A stretch of 64,000 nucleotides of DNA from Pyrenopolyporus hunteri (taxonomy: Eukaryota > Ascomycota > Sordariomycetes > Xylariales > Hypoxylaceae), in contig CADCXC010000010.1 of NCBI GenBank assembly GCA_902806595.1, positions 1,178,001-1,242,000 on the forward strand, given 5' to 3'. Positions 47,461 through 62,853 of this stretch are shown one piece after another (the stretch's first letter is position 1; the number at the start of each line of letters is the position of its first letter). The notes beneath the pieces were generated by a model that saw only the letters and a program-made list of their open reading frames with translations, did no database searches and was not told the origin of the DNA. Position numbers and translations under genes: made by a program.

Positions 47461-50400
47461 ATTTTAATTTTAAAAAAACCGATATATATTAATCGTAATA
47501 ATATAAATTTAAATAAAACGAAATTATAAATAAAAATCTTTTAATAAAAAGTAAGTAAAAATATTAAAAACTTCGAAAATTTAAAAAATTATAACGTTTT
47601 TTAAATCGAAAATAAAATTATTCGTAATTTTCAATTAAAACTTTTCGAAATTCATACGTTATTTATTTTTTAATAACTTATTAATTAATAAAATTCCTTA
47701 AAATTAAAATTCGAAAATACGAAATAAAAATTTAAAAACGTTTAAAAATTTAAAGTATTTAAAAATTTTTTAAAATATTTAAAAATATTTAAAAATTTAA
47801 AAATTTAATAATTTATAATTCGAAAAATATAAAAATATATAAATTTAAAATTTATATATTAAATTATTCGATCGATTCGAAATATTAAAAAAAATTTACA
47901 ATATCGATATAAATTTTAATTTAAAAATTTTACTTAACAAATTAAAAATTGTTAATAAAATAACTTACATAACTAATATTAAAAAATATCGAATATCGAT
48001 AAAAATACGAGATAAATTATATATACCTCGTATTATATTCGTTAAATACTTAAAATATTTACGGGAAAATCGATATAAAAATATCGTTTTAAATTTTTTT
48101 ATTATTTTAAAATAAACTATTATATAAATCATTTAATAAATATTATAATTACTTTTAAAAATTATTTTAATAATAATTTTCGCCATCCTTTTAATATTAT
48201 TATAATATATTAAAATTAAAATAATAAAACGAAAAAATCAATTAAAAATCTTAAAAATTTTAAATAATAAATCTTTTATAATTAATTAAAATATATATAT
48301 CGACGTAATTTATAAACTTCGAAAAATATAATTTAAAAAAACCATTTATTATCGTTTTTATCGTTTTAAAATATTAAAAATAACTTTTATATAAAATTCG
48401 AAAATTTTTATTTAAAAAATAAAAATATTTTTTAAATTTTTACTATAATTTTTTTTAATTATTACCCTTAATTTTAAAAAATATATTAAAAATTTTAAAT
48501 TTTAAAAATTTCGTAACCCTTTAATTAAATTTAATAAATTTATTACGCTTTATAATAAATTTTTTAATAACGATTTTAATAAAAAATTATTTAAAATATA
48601 TACGTTTAAAACCCTCGAAAAAATAAATTTTAAAAATATATCTTTAATAATTAATAATAATAATTTTAATAATAATAAAATTATTTACGTTTTAAACGTT
48701 AATTATTAAATTAACGACTTTATAAAATTTATTACTATTTTTAAAACGTTTATTTATTATATATTAATTCCCCTATTAAAACTCGAAAATTATCTTTAAT
48801 ATTAATTTAACGAATATAACGTTATTAAATAAATAAAAAACCTCGATCGAATCTTTTTTAAAATACATACGTCGAAAAAAAATATCCTTTAAAAATTTTC
48901 GTATTAAATTAAAACACGTATTTTAAAAAAAATCGTAAAATTTATCGTTAAAAAAACCACCTTTTAAAAAAATATTTAAACTAAATTAAAAAAATATTTT
49001 AAAACCGACAATTTAAAATAACGTTTATTAATTAAAAAGTAATTTAAAATTTTCGAATAAAGTTCGATTTTTTCGAACTTTCGTTATATAAACACCTTAA
49101 TTATAAAATATTAAATTTTAATAAAAAAATTAAATAATAAAAAATCTAATAATTAAATAATTTCGTTATTAAATTAAATCGATAAAAGATCGATTATAAA
49201 TATCGTTCGATTTCATTTTAAAATAAATTATAACGATTTAAAAAATATAAATTATAACGATTTAATTAAAACTATTAAAAATTAAGTTAATAATATTATC
49301 GATTTACGTTAAAAACTTATTTAAATATAATTAATAATATTATCGATTATTAATTAAAATATTCGTTTTTTTAAATCGCTTTAATTTTAATATTATACTT
49401 AAATTTAAAAATATAATTCGAAATTTATTATTATATCGACTCGAAAAATTATTTTAAAATATATTAAATAATTTAAATTTAAAAATTCGATTATAATAAA
49501 CTTAAAAAAACATATAAAAAAACTCGAGATTTTTTATCGTTAATAAATTACCGAAAGTTTTAAAAAAAAATATAACTAAATATAATAAATTTTAAAAAAA
49601 TTCGAATTTTTCGATTAATTAAATTATAACTTTTATAAAAACCGAACGTATTTTAATATAATATAAATTTAAAAAAAATAATTTTTTAATTTTAAAACTA
49701 AAGAATTATAATTAACACCCTTTAAACGTTAATTTTTAATTAATACGTTATTAAATTTTAATAATCGTTCGAAATTTAATTTTTTAATTTAATTTAAAAA
49801 ATATAAATTAAATTAATGTTAATTTTATAATAAAAATAAATATAAATTTAACGAATATTAATTAAAAAATACGTTAAATAATTAAAATATTTTTTATTAT
49901 AATTAAAACATTCGATAATATTATTTAAATAAAACGAAAAATTTTAATTAATTATAAGATATTAATATTTTAAAGTTAATAATTTAAAAAATTAAAAAAC
50001 GTAAATCTTTTATAAAATATTTTATTTTAAAATAATTATACGAAACGTAATTTATAAAATATAATATAATTAAAAAAACTTATAATTATTTAATAACCGT
50101 TAAATATATTAATTCGAACCTTAAATTTTAACTTAAAAAACCGCTTAAACTTTCAACTTAAATTTCATTCATAAGGATATTTAAAAATTTATACGATAAA
50201 AAAAACTTATTAAATTATATTTAAATTAAAATTACCGTTAATTAAAATAAATTTAATCGAATTAAATTTATTTATAAATAAAAATTTACGAAAAAAAACG
50301 CCGTTATAATTAATATTATTAAACGTTAAAAAAATAATTTAAAAAAACCTATTAATCGAAATATCTCGAATAAATATATTATCGAAAAAATTTTTTATTT

Positions 50401-53400
50401 TAATCGACCCATTAATAAACTTAAAAAAACTTTTTTTAAATAAAATAACGTTAAAATTTAAGATTTTTATAACTTTAAAATTATAAAATTTTAAAAAAAT
50501 CACTTATAAATTAATTTTACGAAAAAATTCGAAATATTTTAAAATAAATTAATTAAGTTTTTACCTAGATTTATAAAATTTATTTATTAATTTTTAATTA
50601 ATAAAAATCGAAAAATTACTTTTATTAAATTTATTAAAATATTAATAAAAAAAATTATAAAAAAAATTTAAAAAATTATCGAATAAAAAAATCTTATAAT
50701 AAATATTATTAATTAAAAATTAATTTAAACATTTAATATATAAACTTTAATATCGATAATCGTATAGTCGTAAAAAAAAAATTATTAATTAAATTTTCGA
50801 TTTTAAACGACTTTTAAATTTATATCTATTTATTAATTAAATTTATCGTTAAAATAAAACTTATAAATAACGAAAATTTAATTTTAATAATCGTAAATAT
50901 TAACACATAAATTAATATAATAATTAAATTTTACGTTTTTAAATACGATTTATTTTATCGAAAAATTAAATTTACGTAAATTAAATTTAAATTTTAAAAT
51001 ATAATTAATTATATAAACGTTATAAAAAAACTTATATAAATAACGAAATAATATTTAATTATATCGATTTATATAATAAAAAATAAAATATATTTTTTAA
51101 AATTATTATTAAGATTTAATTTTATTTTTATATTTAAAATATCGTTTTATTTCGAAAGTAAAATATTTATAAATTATTTTATTTTCGATTTCGTAAAAAT
51201 AAAAATTCCGTTAACGTTTTAAACCGACTCGAATCGAATTTTATTTAATTTAATAAAATTATATAATTCGAAAAATTAAACGTCGTTATTATTAAAAATT
51301 ATTTTAATAACGAATAAAAACTTTATTTATAAAATACGAAATTATATAAAATTTTTTATAAAATAACTTAAAATAATTTATTTATAAAAATTAATATTAT
51401 TAACTTTTTTAAAAAAATCGAAAAAAAGTTTATAAATTTAATAACGTTAAATATATTTTTATTAAAAAACTTTTTTTTTAAATTAAAAAACGATAACCGT
51501 TTAATAATAATCGTAAACGACGATAACTTTTTAAATATCTTAAAATTAATTATTAAAAAATTAATTAAAACGATAAAAAAAAATTTATTAAAATAAAAAT
51601 ATATTATAACTTAAAATCGATTTCGATAAATATTATATATAAACTTAAATTTCGTAAAATTTATTTTATAAACGATATCTTTTTTAATAAATTAATATTT
51701 TTCGAATCGATCGATTAAAAAAAAAAACTTTAAATAAAATTTATAAAAATATTAAAAACTTTAAATAATCCTTAATAAAAAATTTTTATAAAAATATTTT
51801 CTTTCGTTTTATAAAAATATTTAAAAATATTAAATTAATCTTTAAACGATTAAATAATATTTTAAAAAAATTTAAAAATTCGAAATTTACTAATTAAAAA
51901 AAAAAAATTTTTATAAAAATCTTTTATCGTCGAAAAATAATTTTAACGTAAAATTTTAATAAAATAAATAAAATACGAAATAAAATAATATCTTTTTATA
52001 AAATTAAAATAATATCTTATTAAATTTAATAAACGAAAAATATTTCGATTTCGACATTTATAAAATTTCGAATAATTTAAATCTTATAAAAATAATTCGA
52101 TAATAAAATTTTTAAAAAAAATTATAATCTTTATTATAACGTTTAATTTTTCGTCGAAAAAAAAAACGATAACTTATAATTAATTAATTTAATTATTAAA
52201 TTTAACGTTAAAATAATTAAAAATACTTTTCTTTTTAAAAATTACGATAAATTCGCCGAAAAATTCGCGATATATGTTATTTTTTCGATAATTAATTTTT
52301 TTTTCGAATACGATTAAATTACTTTTTTCGTTTTTAATAAAAATTTAACGACTTTTATAATATCGATCGAATTATTAAAAATAATTATTTTTTTATAAAA
52401 AGTTATTAATTTAATAACGTAATTTTTAAAAATAATTATTAAATTATTATACGATTTAATATTTTATAAATATAAATTTTTTTTTAACGATATAAAAATA
52501 AAAAAACTTAAAATTAAATACGATAATTAAAAAATTTTCCCCGATATTCGACGCTTTATATTAAAATATATCGAAAATTTTAAATATATATTATTAAATT
52601 TTAAATTAAAAAAAATTACGATTAACGTTATTAAATTAATTTTCTACGGAAAAATAACGAAAATTATTAAATATATATACGACATTAACGGTAAAAAACC
52701 CGACACGATTAAAATTTTAAAAATTTTAAAATAAAAAAAATATAAAAACGTTAATAAAATTAAGATATTTATTAATATAACCGTTTATTTTCGAATATAA
52801 ATTAATTATTACGCTTTTATAACGTTTTCGTTAATAATTTTACTATAAAAAAACAAATTTTTTAAATAAAAAAAACCGTAAAAATAAATTATAACTACTT
52901 TATAAAAAACTTTAATTTCGATACCGTATTTTATAGTTATAAATTATAAATTCAAATTACCGATTATTTTAAAAATCGACACTTTCGATAAAAAATAAAA
53001 TTATATATTAAATTAATTAAATAAAAACGAAAATTTTAAACTTTTTAAATTTAAATTAAAATATTAAAAAAACGTTAAATTAAATTATAACACTATTAAA
53101 AAAAAATGCTTAACGATAATAAAATTTTTTAAAAAACTTCGTAATTATTTATACGACGTAAAATTTAAGTTCGAAATTAACGTTAAAATATTAATCGTTT
53201 AATTAAATAATAAATTTTCGAATTTTTCTAATGTTTTTTTTATACATTAAATTATTTATATTAAAATATTCGATTTTAAAATACATTATATATCTAATAA
53301 AAAAAATACAATAATAAATATTTTATTTAAAAAATTTAATAAACCGTTAAATTTATAAAATAATTAATAAAAAAAAAACGTCGATAAATATATAAACTTT

Positions 53401-55438
53401 TAATTAAACTTAATATTCGTTAATATTTTATAAATATTAAAAATTTTTATTAAATTAAAAATAAAACCCCTTATATTAAATCTTCGAAAAATTTAAAATA
53501 TTAAATTTTAAAAAATAACTTTATTTTTAATTATTTTAAAATTTCCGAAAAAATTCGTCGAAAATCGATTAAAAAAAAATTAAAAAATTAAAATTATTTT
53601 TAAAAATAAAATTTTAAAATATACCGTTTAAAATAAAATTCTTTTTTTAAAAAAAATAAAAATCATTATTAACGTTAAATAATCGATAATAAACTTAAAA
53701 AAAAAAATCGTTCGATTATATTACGTTAATTTCGATTATAAAAAAAAAAAATTAACTTATAAAAAAATTTTAACGTTATATTATTAAAAAGATATTTACG
53801 ATTATATCGTTAAAACGTTAAAATTTTACCTTTAATATTAAAAATCGAATATAAAAAAACTTATAAACTTTTTCGAAAATTTTAAACTTATTAATTTTTT
53901 TAATTATTAAATAATCGATATTTAATATATATTTAACGATCGTAATTATATAATTATTATTAAAACTCGAAAATAATTAATAAATTACTTAAAAATCGAA
54001 TTATTATATAAAATAAACTTCGTTATAATAATTAAATTTTTAATTAAAAAAATTATATTATAATATAGCGTTTTTTTTAAAATTAAAATCGATAAAAAAT
54101 TCGAATTTAAAATTAAAATAATTAAAATATACGAAATAATTAATATTTATAAAAATATCGAATTAACGTATTTTCCTTAAATTTAAAATTAAATAAAAAT
54201 CGATTATAAATCGATTAAAATTAAATTTAAAAAATTAATTAACGGTATTTATAAAAGATAAATTTTAAAATTAAACGTTATAATTTTTATTAATAAAACG
54301 TTTATATAAAAATATAACTTTAATTTTTATAAAATAATATACGATAAAAAATTTATATTATCGATCGAAACTATTATACCTTTTTAAAAAATATTAAATT
54401 AACGAAACGTTATTTTTAAAATTAATCTTTTAATAATAAAAGTTAAAATAGTCGAAAAACGTTAAAATAATATCGATCGAATATCGAAAATTATTATCTA
54501 AAAACATAAAAAACATATTAATCGAAATAATATAAAATATATTTATAAAATAAAAAAACAATTATTTTAAAAAAACGATTTAATATTTTTTTATAACTCT
54601 TTAAAATATATTAATAAATCGAAATTTTAAAAATTTAAATATAATTAAAACGATTTTTATATTATATATAAAACTTATAAAAATTTTAAATATATTATTA
54701 AAAACCCGGAAAATTCGATCGTTTAAAATATATACATTAAAAATAAATTAAAACATTTCGTATAAAACGAAAAAAATTTTTAAAAACTTATAAACCCTAA
54801 AAACGATAATTAAATTATTAATACCTTTTTTAAAAAAATCCCCGGAAATAACACTTAATTCGAACGATAAAAAACCGCCGATTAATTATTTAATAAACTT
54901 AAAAAAATAAATTATAAAATTATTTGCGATTTCGATTTTATAAAAATATATATCCTTATAAAATAAAAAAAAAATATATTAAAATAAATAACTTAACCGA
55001 CGAAAAAAAAAAAAAATAATAAAAAATTATTAAATTAAAAAAATTTCATTCGTTATAACTTAAAATATCATTAAATTTCGTTAATATTTATATTTATAAT
55101 TTTTTATTTATTATATTTTAATAATTATTTTTATTTAAATTCGATTATTTTTTATAACGATTTAAATAATATATTTTTTTAAAAAATTTATTATATAATA
55201 TTCGAATAATATTACGATTTATTATTTATAAATTTAAAAAAAAACGCTTAATTTAAAAACTTAATACGTTTTTTAATTTATTTTAAAAACTTTCGACTTT
55301 CGATTATTTCTTTTATAAATAAATTCTTAAAATTTACATTTTTTATTAAAGGAAAATTACGTAAATATCGAACGTAAAAATATACGTATTTATTATCCTT
55401 AAATTTACATAAATATTTTATTATAAAATAATAACATA

Positions 55439-55446
55439 TTTTATAT
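55439..55446 (+). repeat. 8-bp target site duplication, left
   Basis: TTTTATAT, identical to 56,252-56,259 on the other side of the MITE. Confidence 0.8.
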
Positions 55447-56251
55447 GAGCATTACTATGTGCACTACCATGCTTTGCTATCGGGCCTTATTTGCACTACC
55501 AGTACATTGAAATACATACCATATCTAACAACCCCACATACAAATCTACGTACAATCGTGTTAATACATAATGTACACCTTATGCTCTTTTTCAATTGAT
55601 TCAATTTACATACAGCTCCCACCATACATCCCACCATACATCCCACCATATATCCCATTATATTCCACCCATTCTAAGAATGCAAAATATGAAAAATAGA
55701 TCGCCAGTTTCGCGTCAATTAGACCTTTCTAATGGTGTAAGTTTCATATCGGTGCATGCCCTATTCCAAAAGTTATTCGAATATATACTCAATTCCATAT
55801 GGGTATTCAAAAGGTGCTGGAGGGGTATGCGACCGCAAAAGGGGATCACATGACCACCCCGGGCCATCACTTACACCTTTGGTATCGGTATAGAATTGAG
55901 TATATATTCGAATAACTTTTGGAATAGGGCATGCACCGATATGAAACTTATACCATTAGAAAGGTCTAATTGACGCGAAACTGGCGATCTATTTTTCATA
56001 TTTTACATCCTTAGAATGGGTGAGATATAATGGGATGTATGGTAGAAGAGCTGTATATAATTCAAATTCAATATGTACAATAAATTCAATTGAAGAAGTG
56101 TACCCGTACTCGGAGAGACTATCTGGATTGCTGCATTTTTGTATGGGAATCCGTTAGTGGGGCCGAGTGAGGGGTAGGAGATGTACTTTTTGTATTGGTA
56201 GTGCAAATAAAGGCCCGATAGTAAAAATAGGTAGTGCACATAGCAATGCTC
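55447..56251. mobile_element. 805-bp foldback MITE, hAT-like by its 8-bp target duplication
   Basis: The ends are long inverted repeats: GAGCATTACTATGTGCACTA at the left matches, inverted, the last bases at the right (TAGTGCACATAGCAATGCTC) with one mismatch, and similarity continues for about 55 bp. An inner inverted pair (about 55,665-55,800 and 55,885-56,020) is nearly perfect, so the strand can fold into one long hairpin around a loop of about 70 bp. Perfect 8-bp duplications of TTTTATAT flank it. Eight bp is typical of the hAT superfamily, although the terminal bases do not give the usual CAGGG start. No transposase frame is present; the short frames inside are artefacts. Base composition is normal, with no mutated pattern, in contrast to everything around it. 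CCCACCATACAT is repeated three times at about 55,617-55,652. Confidence 0.9.
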
Positions 56252-56259
56252 TTTTATAT
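56252..56259 (+). repeat. 8-bp target site duplication, right
   Basis: TTTTATAT, identical to 55,439-55,446. Confidence 0.8.
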
Positions 56260-59200
56260 ATTCCGTTAATTACGTTTAAAATTAATCGATAATTAAAAAA
56301 TAATTATATTTTAACGTAAACTTCGAATTTAAAATTTTTAAAATATTTTTTATAATATTTATAAAATATTTTATTAAAAAACTTATAAATTTATATAAAT
56401 AATTTTATAACTTAACGAAAATTATTATTTAAATATATTATATATTTATTAAAAAACTTATTTTATAAAAATTTAATATATATCGATTTAACTTTTAACG
56501 ATAATAACTTTCGAATTAAAAATAAATATCGAAAATTTAATTTTATAATTATTTAAAAACTTTTTAATTATATATTTTAACGTATATATTTATTTTAAAT
56601 AATATTTAATAAAATATTAATAAAAAAATTACGAAACATTTTATAATATTATTAATATAAAATATTCGATATAAATTTAAAAAATTTTTTATTTATTTTA
56701 ATTTATCGATAATAAATTAATTTTTAAAAAAATAATTTTTCGATTATATATTAACTTTTTTTAAATTATAAAATTATATTATCGCTAAAAATTTAATATA
56801 ATATAATTTTAAAATTTTATTTATAATAACTTTAATATTTTTAATTCGATAAAAAAAAACGATAAAAATATTATTTTAACGTTATTATCTTTTTTTTTTA
56901 ATTTTTAACGCTTTAAAAAAATTTAATCGACATTTATAATAAAACGTTTTCGTTTTAATAAAACTTTTAAAACTTTTATATTAATATTTTATTAATCGAA
57001 ACGTTTTATAATTATTTTTTTAAACTTATAAATCGATATTCGATATATTAATTCGATATTATAACTATTATTTAAAAAATAAACCTTAAAATAAACTTTA
57101 AAAAAAACTTTAAAAAAAACTTTAAAATAAATCTTAATAATTTTAATAAAACTTTTTAACGACTTTTACCTTTTATATTTCGAAAAATCCACTTCGAAAA
57201 AAAAATTATTACGTTTTAAATTACCTTATAACGTTTTATTATATTTTATAAAAACCTTCGAATTAAACGCCGTAAATTTTACGTTATTATGTCTTAACGA
57301 TATAATTAACGATAATATACTTCCTAAAAAATTAATAAAATTTAAAAAAAAAATAAAAAAAAAAGAAATAAAAAAACGAAAAAACTTTACGAAAATAACG
57401 AAATTTATTAACTATATATAAATTATTTAACTAATCGATTTTATTTATTTAATCCATATAATTAAAATATAAATAACTTTTTAAAACCGGTTAAAAAACT
57501 TTAAATTTCGACTATAAATATTACGTATTAAAAAATTACTTTTAATTTAAATCGCGATAATAAAAACTTAAAAAAAATATTTAAATTTTAATTACGTATA
57601 TAATATTATATTTTACCTTTCGAAATAATTTTATATAAAATATTACATTATTATTTAATTTATTATTAAAAAAATATTTACGATAACTTTTAACGTTAAA
57701 TATTTTATTAATAATATTAAAAATATACGATTTAATAATATATAAAAAATTCGAAAATTATTAAAAAATATATATAAAAACGACGTCTTTTATAAAAAAA
57801 TTCCTAACTTTAAAATTACGTTAATAATTCGCATTATAACATTTTTTAATAAAAAGTTAAAAATCGTAAAAAAAATAATTAAAAACCGACAAATATTATT
57901 TAATATTAATCGAAAATTTTAAAAAAATAAAATAACATTAAATTTAATAATAAATTTAAACACTTATTATAATAAATAATAATTATTTTCGAACGTTATA
58001 AAATCTTTTTTAACGATAATTATTAATAAATTTATATTTAAAATAATAATCGTAAAAAAATTATTATAACTTTTATAATACGTAATTAAAAAAAATTTTA
58101 ATATAATCGATAAAATAACTATTAAAACTATTAAATTAAAAAACTTATTCCTATTAAATTATATTTATTTAAATAATTTTAATCGAAAAAAAAAAAATTA
58201 AATTTAAAATTTTAATATTTTTATTCGATTATTTACGTCTTTAAATAATAGTAAATTTATTATTTTAACACGTTAATAAAAAATTTAAATAAAATTACGT
58301 ACATTTTATTTCGTTTATAAAAAACTTAAATTAAAAAAATAAATATCGAACGTATAAAAAAATTTTTTATAATAATTTATTTCGATAAAATTACTTAAAA
58401 AAATAATTAAAATTATAACTATTAATTAACATTATTTTCATATTTAACGTATAAAAAATTATCGTTATTATTAAACTTTATTATAAACGTTATATTTAAA
58501 TTTCGCGATATTTTAAACTTTTTTATATATTTAATATTTCGTTATATAAATATATAAATTAAATTATAATTAAATCGAAAACTTATTTCGTTTTTTATAA
58601 TAATTAATAAACTTATTATAAATTTCGAAATTTAAATTTAATATACCGTAAAAATTTTACTACGGTATATTTAATCGTTTAAAAGTTTAATAAAATATAA
58701 TATTAAATTTATTAATTAATACTTACAAATAATTAAAAAACCTTTTATACGATTTAACTTTATAATTAAACTTATTAATCGTAAAACTTTAAATTAAAAT
58801 AAACTTATCGTATTAATAAAATTTAATAAATTATTTAAATAATTTTAAAATTTTAAATTACTTATAAAACATTTACTTATAAAACAATTATTTATAAAAT
58901 AATTATTTATAAATTATTTTTTTATAAAATAAAAACTTAAAAAAATATTCGTATTAAAAAATAATAATAATAAAAACCCGTTATATTAACTTTAAAATTA
59001 AAACGAAAATATATTTTTTAATAAATTTAAAAACTTATTAATAAAAAATACCCCTATTATAATAATATTAATAAATACGTTTAAACGAAAATTTAAATTT
59101 AAAGTTAAAATTTTTATAATATTTAAAACTTTTATTATAATTAAATACGATAATTTTTTATTTTTAAAATTTACCCTAAAATTTAAATTCGTAAAAATTA

Positions 59201-59568
59201 TAACGTACGTTAAAAAATCTACTTTTTACTTATATCGTTAAATTAATAATACTTTTAAAATTTTAAATTTTAAATTTATATTAATATTTTTATAAATTTA
59301 AAAAAATTAAAACGATTATAATCGATAAATTACCGCTAAAAACGAAAAAATACGATTAAAAATAATAACGAAACGTTAAAATATTAAAATATATTTAACT
59401 TTTAAAAAAATTATAATTAAAGGTAATTTTATTAAATTAATAAAATTAAAACTTAATATAAAATTTAAATAATAGATTTAAACTTATAAACTTTAAATTA
59501 AAACGTTAACTTAATTTTAATTATAAATATAACGTTATAAAATTATTATTATTATATTTAAAAAAGTA

Positions 59569-59850
59569 TAAATTAAAGCGGGTATTTTAAAAGTTGTAAT
59601 ATATAATTATTTTATCGATTAATATATTTTAACTCGAATTTTTTTTAATTTCTCCCATAAATTATAATTTAACAAGCTTTTTAATAATAATTTAATTACG
59701 TTATATATATATATTTTTTTATTTTTATTAAATTTATTTTTTATTAATTAAACGTTATATTTAAATGGTAAAAACGTAAAAATTTATTTACGATTTATAA
59801 ATTTAAATATTCTTTTTATCTTTATTTTAAAACTTTCGCTTTAATTTATT
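59569..59850 (+). repeat. LTR of the second nested element, right copy
   Basis: Partner of 47,150-47,431, equal length, preceded by a purine run (AAAAAAGTA). Confidence 0.75.
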
Positions 59851-62800
59851 ATAAATTAAAATATCGTTAAAATATTATAAAAATCGAAAAATATTACTTT
59901 TTATTAATATAATTTAAATAATATTATAAATATTATTTTTTTTATAAAAAAAATAAATAAAAATATATTAAAAATTATTTTTAAAGTTTAAAAAAATATA
60001 TTATTTATAATTTATAACATTAAATAAAAAATAAATATTTTTAATAGTAATATTATTTAAATAACGATAATTAATATAAAATCGTTAAATTATATTTTCG
60101 TCGATTATTTAAAATTTAATAATTTCGCCGGGGGTTTTTTTCGAAATTAATAAAAATAATAAACTTTAAAAATTAATATTATTTTTTATATATAATCTTT
60201 TATATTTAAATAAAAAATTTTTTATAATTTTAATTTATAATAAATTATATCGTTAAAATAATAATTTTATTAAATTATAATCATTTATATTTATTTAATA
60301 TTAAATTTTTATTTTATTTTTTCGTTTAAATTTAATATCGAAAAATTTAAATATTTTTTTTTATAAAATTTAAAATAAAATAATATTTTAAAATTTTTAA
60401 ATATTAATTTATATTATTTAATAAAAAAAATCTTAATTATCGAATAAATAATTTCGTAAATAATATAAATTATCGTACATTAATTCGAAATTAAAAAATA
60501 TAACTTCGATTTATTTATAAAATTATTTAAAATTAATTTTTCGTTAATAATATAAAATACTTTTTATTTATAAAAAATATTTTTATTTAAAATAAAATTC
60601 TTTAAAAAAATATTATTTAAAATAATACTTATTAAAATAATAAATTAAAAAATTAATTCGTTAATTATTTCGAATTTAATTATAATTAAAACGTTATAAT
60701 TAATCGAAAAGTTTTTATTTTTTATATTTTTTATTTTAAATAATTAATTTATTTAATATCGTTAATAAAATTTAATTAAAATTTTCGATACGTAATAAAT
60801 AATATAATCGTAATCGAAAAATATTATAAAAATTTTATTTTCGAATAATTTTATTTAAAATAAATTATAAAGATTTTTTTAATTTTTTTATATTAATTTA
60901 TTTTTTATATATAATAAAAGTTATTCGAATGCGTTTATTTATACGAAGTAAACACCGTTATTTTATTTTTATATTATATTATCGAAAAATTTTTTAAATT
61001 TTTTATTAAAGTCGAAGTTTAATTTAATAATTAAAATTTCGAAGAAATTATATTCGATTTTATTATTTTTATCGTTTTAAATAACTTTAACGTTAAATCG
61101 AATGTTATTTTTTTATTTACGAAAAAAAATTTTTATACGATTATTAAAACGGGTTTTTTAATCGTTTTTAAATAAAATTTTTTTAAAAATAATTTTATTA
61201 TTTTTAAACTTTTTATATTTATTTTAAAATCGTCGATTTTATCGAAAAAAAATATTAACGATAATTTTTTATTTAATGGTTTTTTTTATTATAGTTAAAA
61301 TATTTATTATTAATTATTTTAACGGCGTTTATAATATAATTTTTATCGTTTATAATTACGATATAATAATTATCGAATTAAAAATTCGATATTATTATTA
61401 TTTTAAATACGATTTTTATTATATTTAAAAATTTAATTTATATTTTTTTAAATTTAATAAAAGTTATTTTCGAAACGTTAATATTATAAAAAAAAGTAAA
61501 AATATTTTATAATTAAAACGTAATTATCGAAATATTATAAATTTTTAATTTAATTACCGTTATAATAATTAATTTAATATAACGAATAATTTTTTTTATA
61601 ATTTACGTCGTATTTTAAAATATAATATAATTATAAAAAAAAATTAAATATTTAACGTATAAATATATAAAATATTAATTAAAATTTCGCGGTTTTAATA
61701 TAAATTACGATTTCGATAAAATAATTAATAAAATGTTTTTTTAAACGTCGTATAAAATTAATTATATTTTTATTTTAATAAAATAATAATATAATAAATA
61801 ATATTATAAAATTAAATAATACGTAATATTTAAAAAATATTTAAATTATTACTTTTAAAAATATTATTTAAAAAAACTTTTAATTACGTAAATATATCGT
61901 AATTTATTAAAAATTACCGGTTATTTTTATAAATATTCGATTAATTTATAATTTATAAAATATTAACGTTATTTTTAAACGATTTTAAATTTCGAAAAAT
62001 TTATTTATTATCGTATAATTTATTTAAATTAATTTAAAATAAAAAAAAAATTATTTTATTTTTTTTTCGTAACGATCGAAATTTATTATTTTAAAAAAAA
62101 ATTACTTTAAATTAAATTATTTTAATCCGTTTTTTTTAATTAAAATTAATTAAATTTTTTTAATATATTCGTTATAAATTTAACTTTTTATTAAAAAAAC
62201 GTTTTACGTTAATAACGTTCGTAAATCGTTACGTAAACGATAATAACGATAATTTATATTTTTTTAATAAATAAAAACGTTATTAATAACGGAAAAAAAA
62301 AATCTTTTCGAAGGTAAAAATTAATAAAAAAAAGTTAAAAATTAAATAAAAATTTTACATTAATAATATAAATCGTCGTTTTTTAAATTTTACGAATATT
62401 TTAAATTTATTAAAAAATTAATCGAATCGAATTTAAATATTAAATATTTTATTATCGAAACGATTTAAAATTTCGTTTTATTTTTTAAATTTTTTAATAA
62501 TATCGATAATTAATTCGTCGAAATATTCGTATATTTTTTTAATTATATTTAAATAATTTTTATTATTTTTATTTTAAATATTTTATAAAAAATTATCGTT
62601 AACGTTAATAATAATAAATCTTTTATAAAAAACCATTATTAATTATTATAATATTAACGAAAAAAAAATTAAAAAAAATTTAAAAAAAATATAAAAAATC
62701 GAATAAATTTATATTTAAATTCGATATATATAAAATAAATCGATGTTTAAATTTTTAAAAACGAAAATAAAAAATATCGATCGATTAAAAAATAAATAAT

Positions 62801-62853
62801 TAAATAAATATATATTTTATTATATTAAATAATTTATTAATATAAATAATTAT

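Larger units (their letters stand above)
47150..59850 (+). mobile_element. Second nested LTR retrotransposon relic (about 11.9 kb without the MITE), on +
   Basis: Bounded by 282-bp direct repeats (47,150-47,431 and 59,569-59,850). Directly after the left repeat (from 47,432) is a tRNA-complement-like primer site: allowing G-to-A, it starts as TGG and about 17 bases on contains TTCGAA, the T-loop word. Directly before the right repeat is a purine run (about 59,560-59,567), fitting a polypurine tract. Both place the element on +. Non-CpG C outnumbers non-CpG G on +, the reverse of the first nested element. A reading near 51,660-51,700 has an IND-I-F pattern that might be a mutated reverse-transcriptase YxDD box, but this is weak. 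It is interrupted by an 805-bp MITE. Confidence 0.7.

Noticed and set aside
51660..51700. Possible mutated reverse-transcriptase YxDD box
   Set aside because: Only a few residues agree after assuming G-to-A changes; such a match is easy to get by chance in AT-rich DNA.
55596..56239. 85- and 78-residue frames inside the MITE
   Set aside because: They arise from the inverted arms of the foldback and share nothing with transposases.
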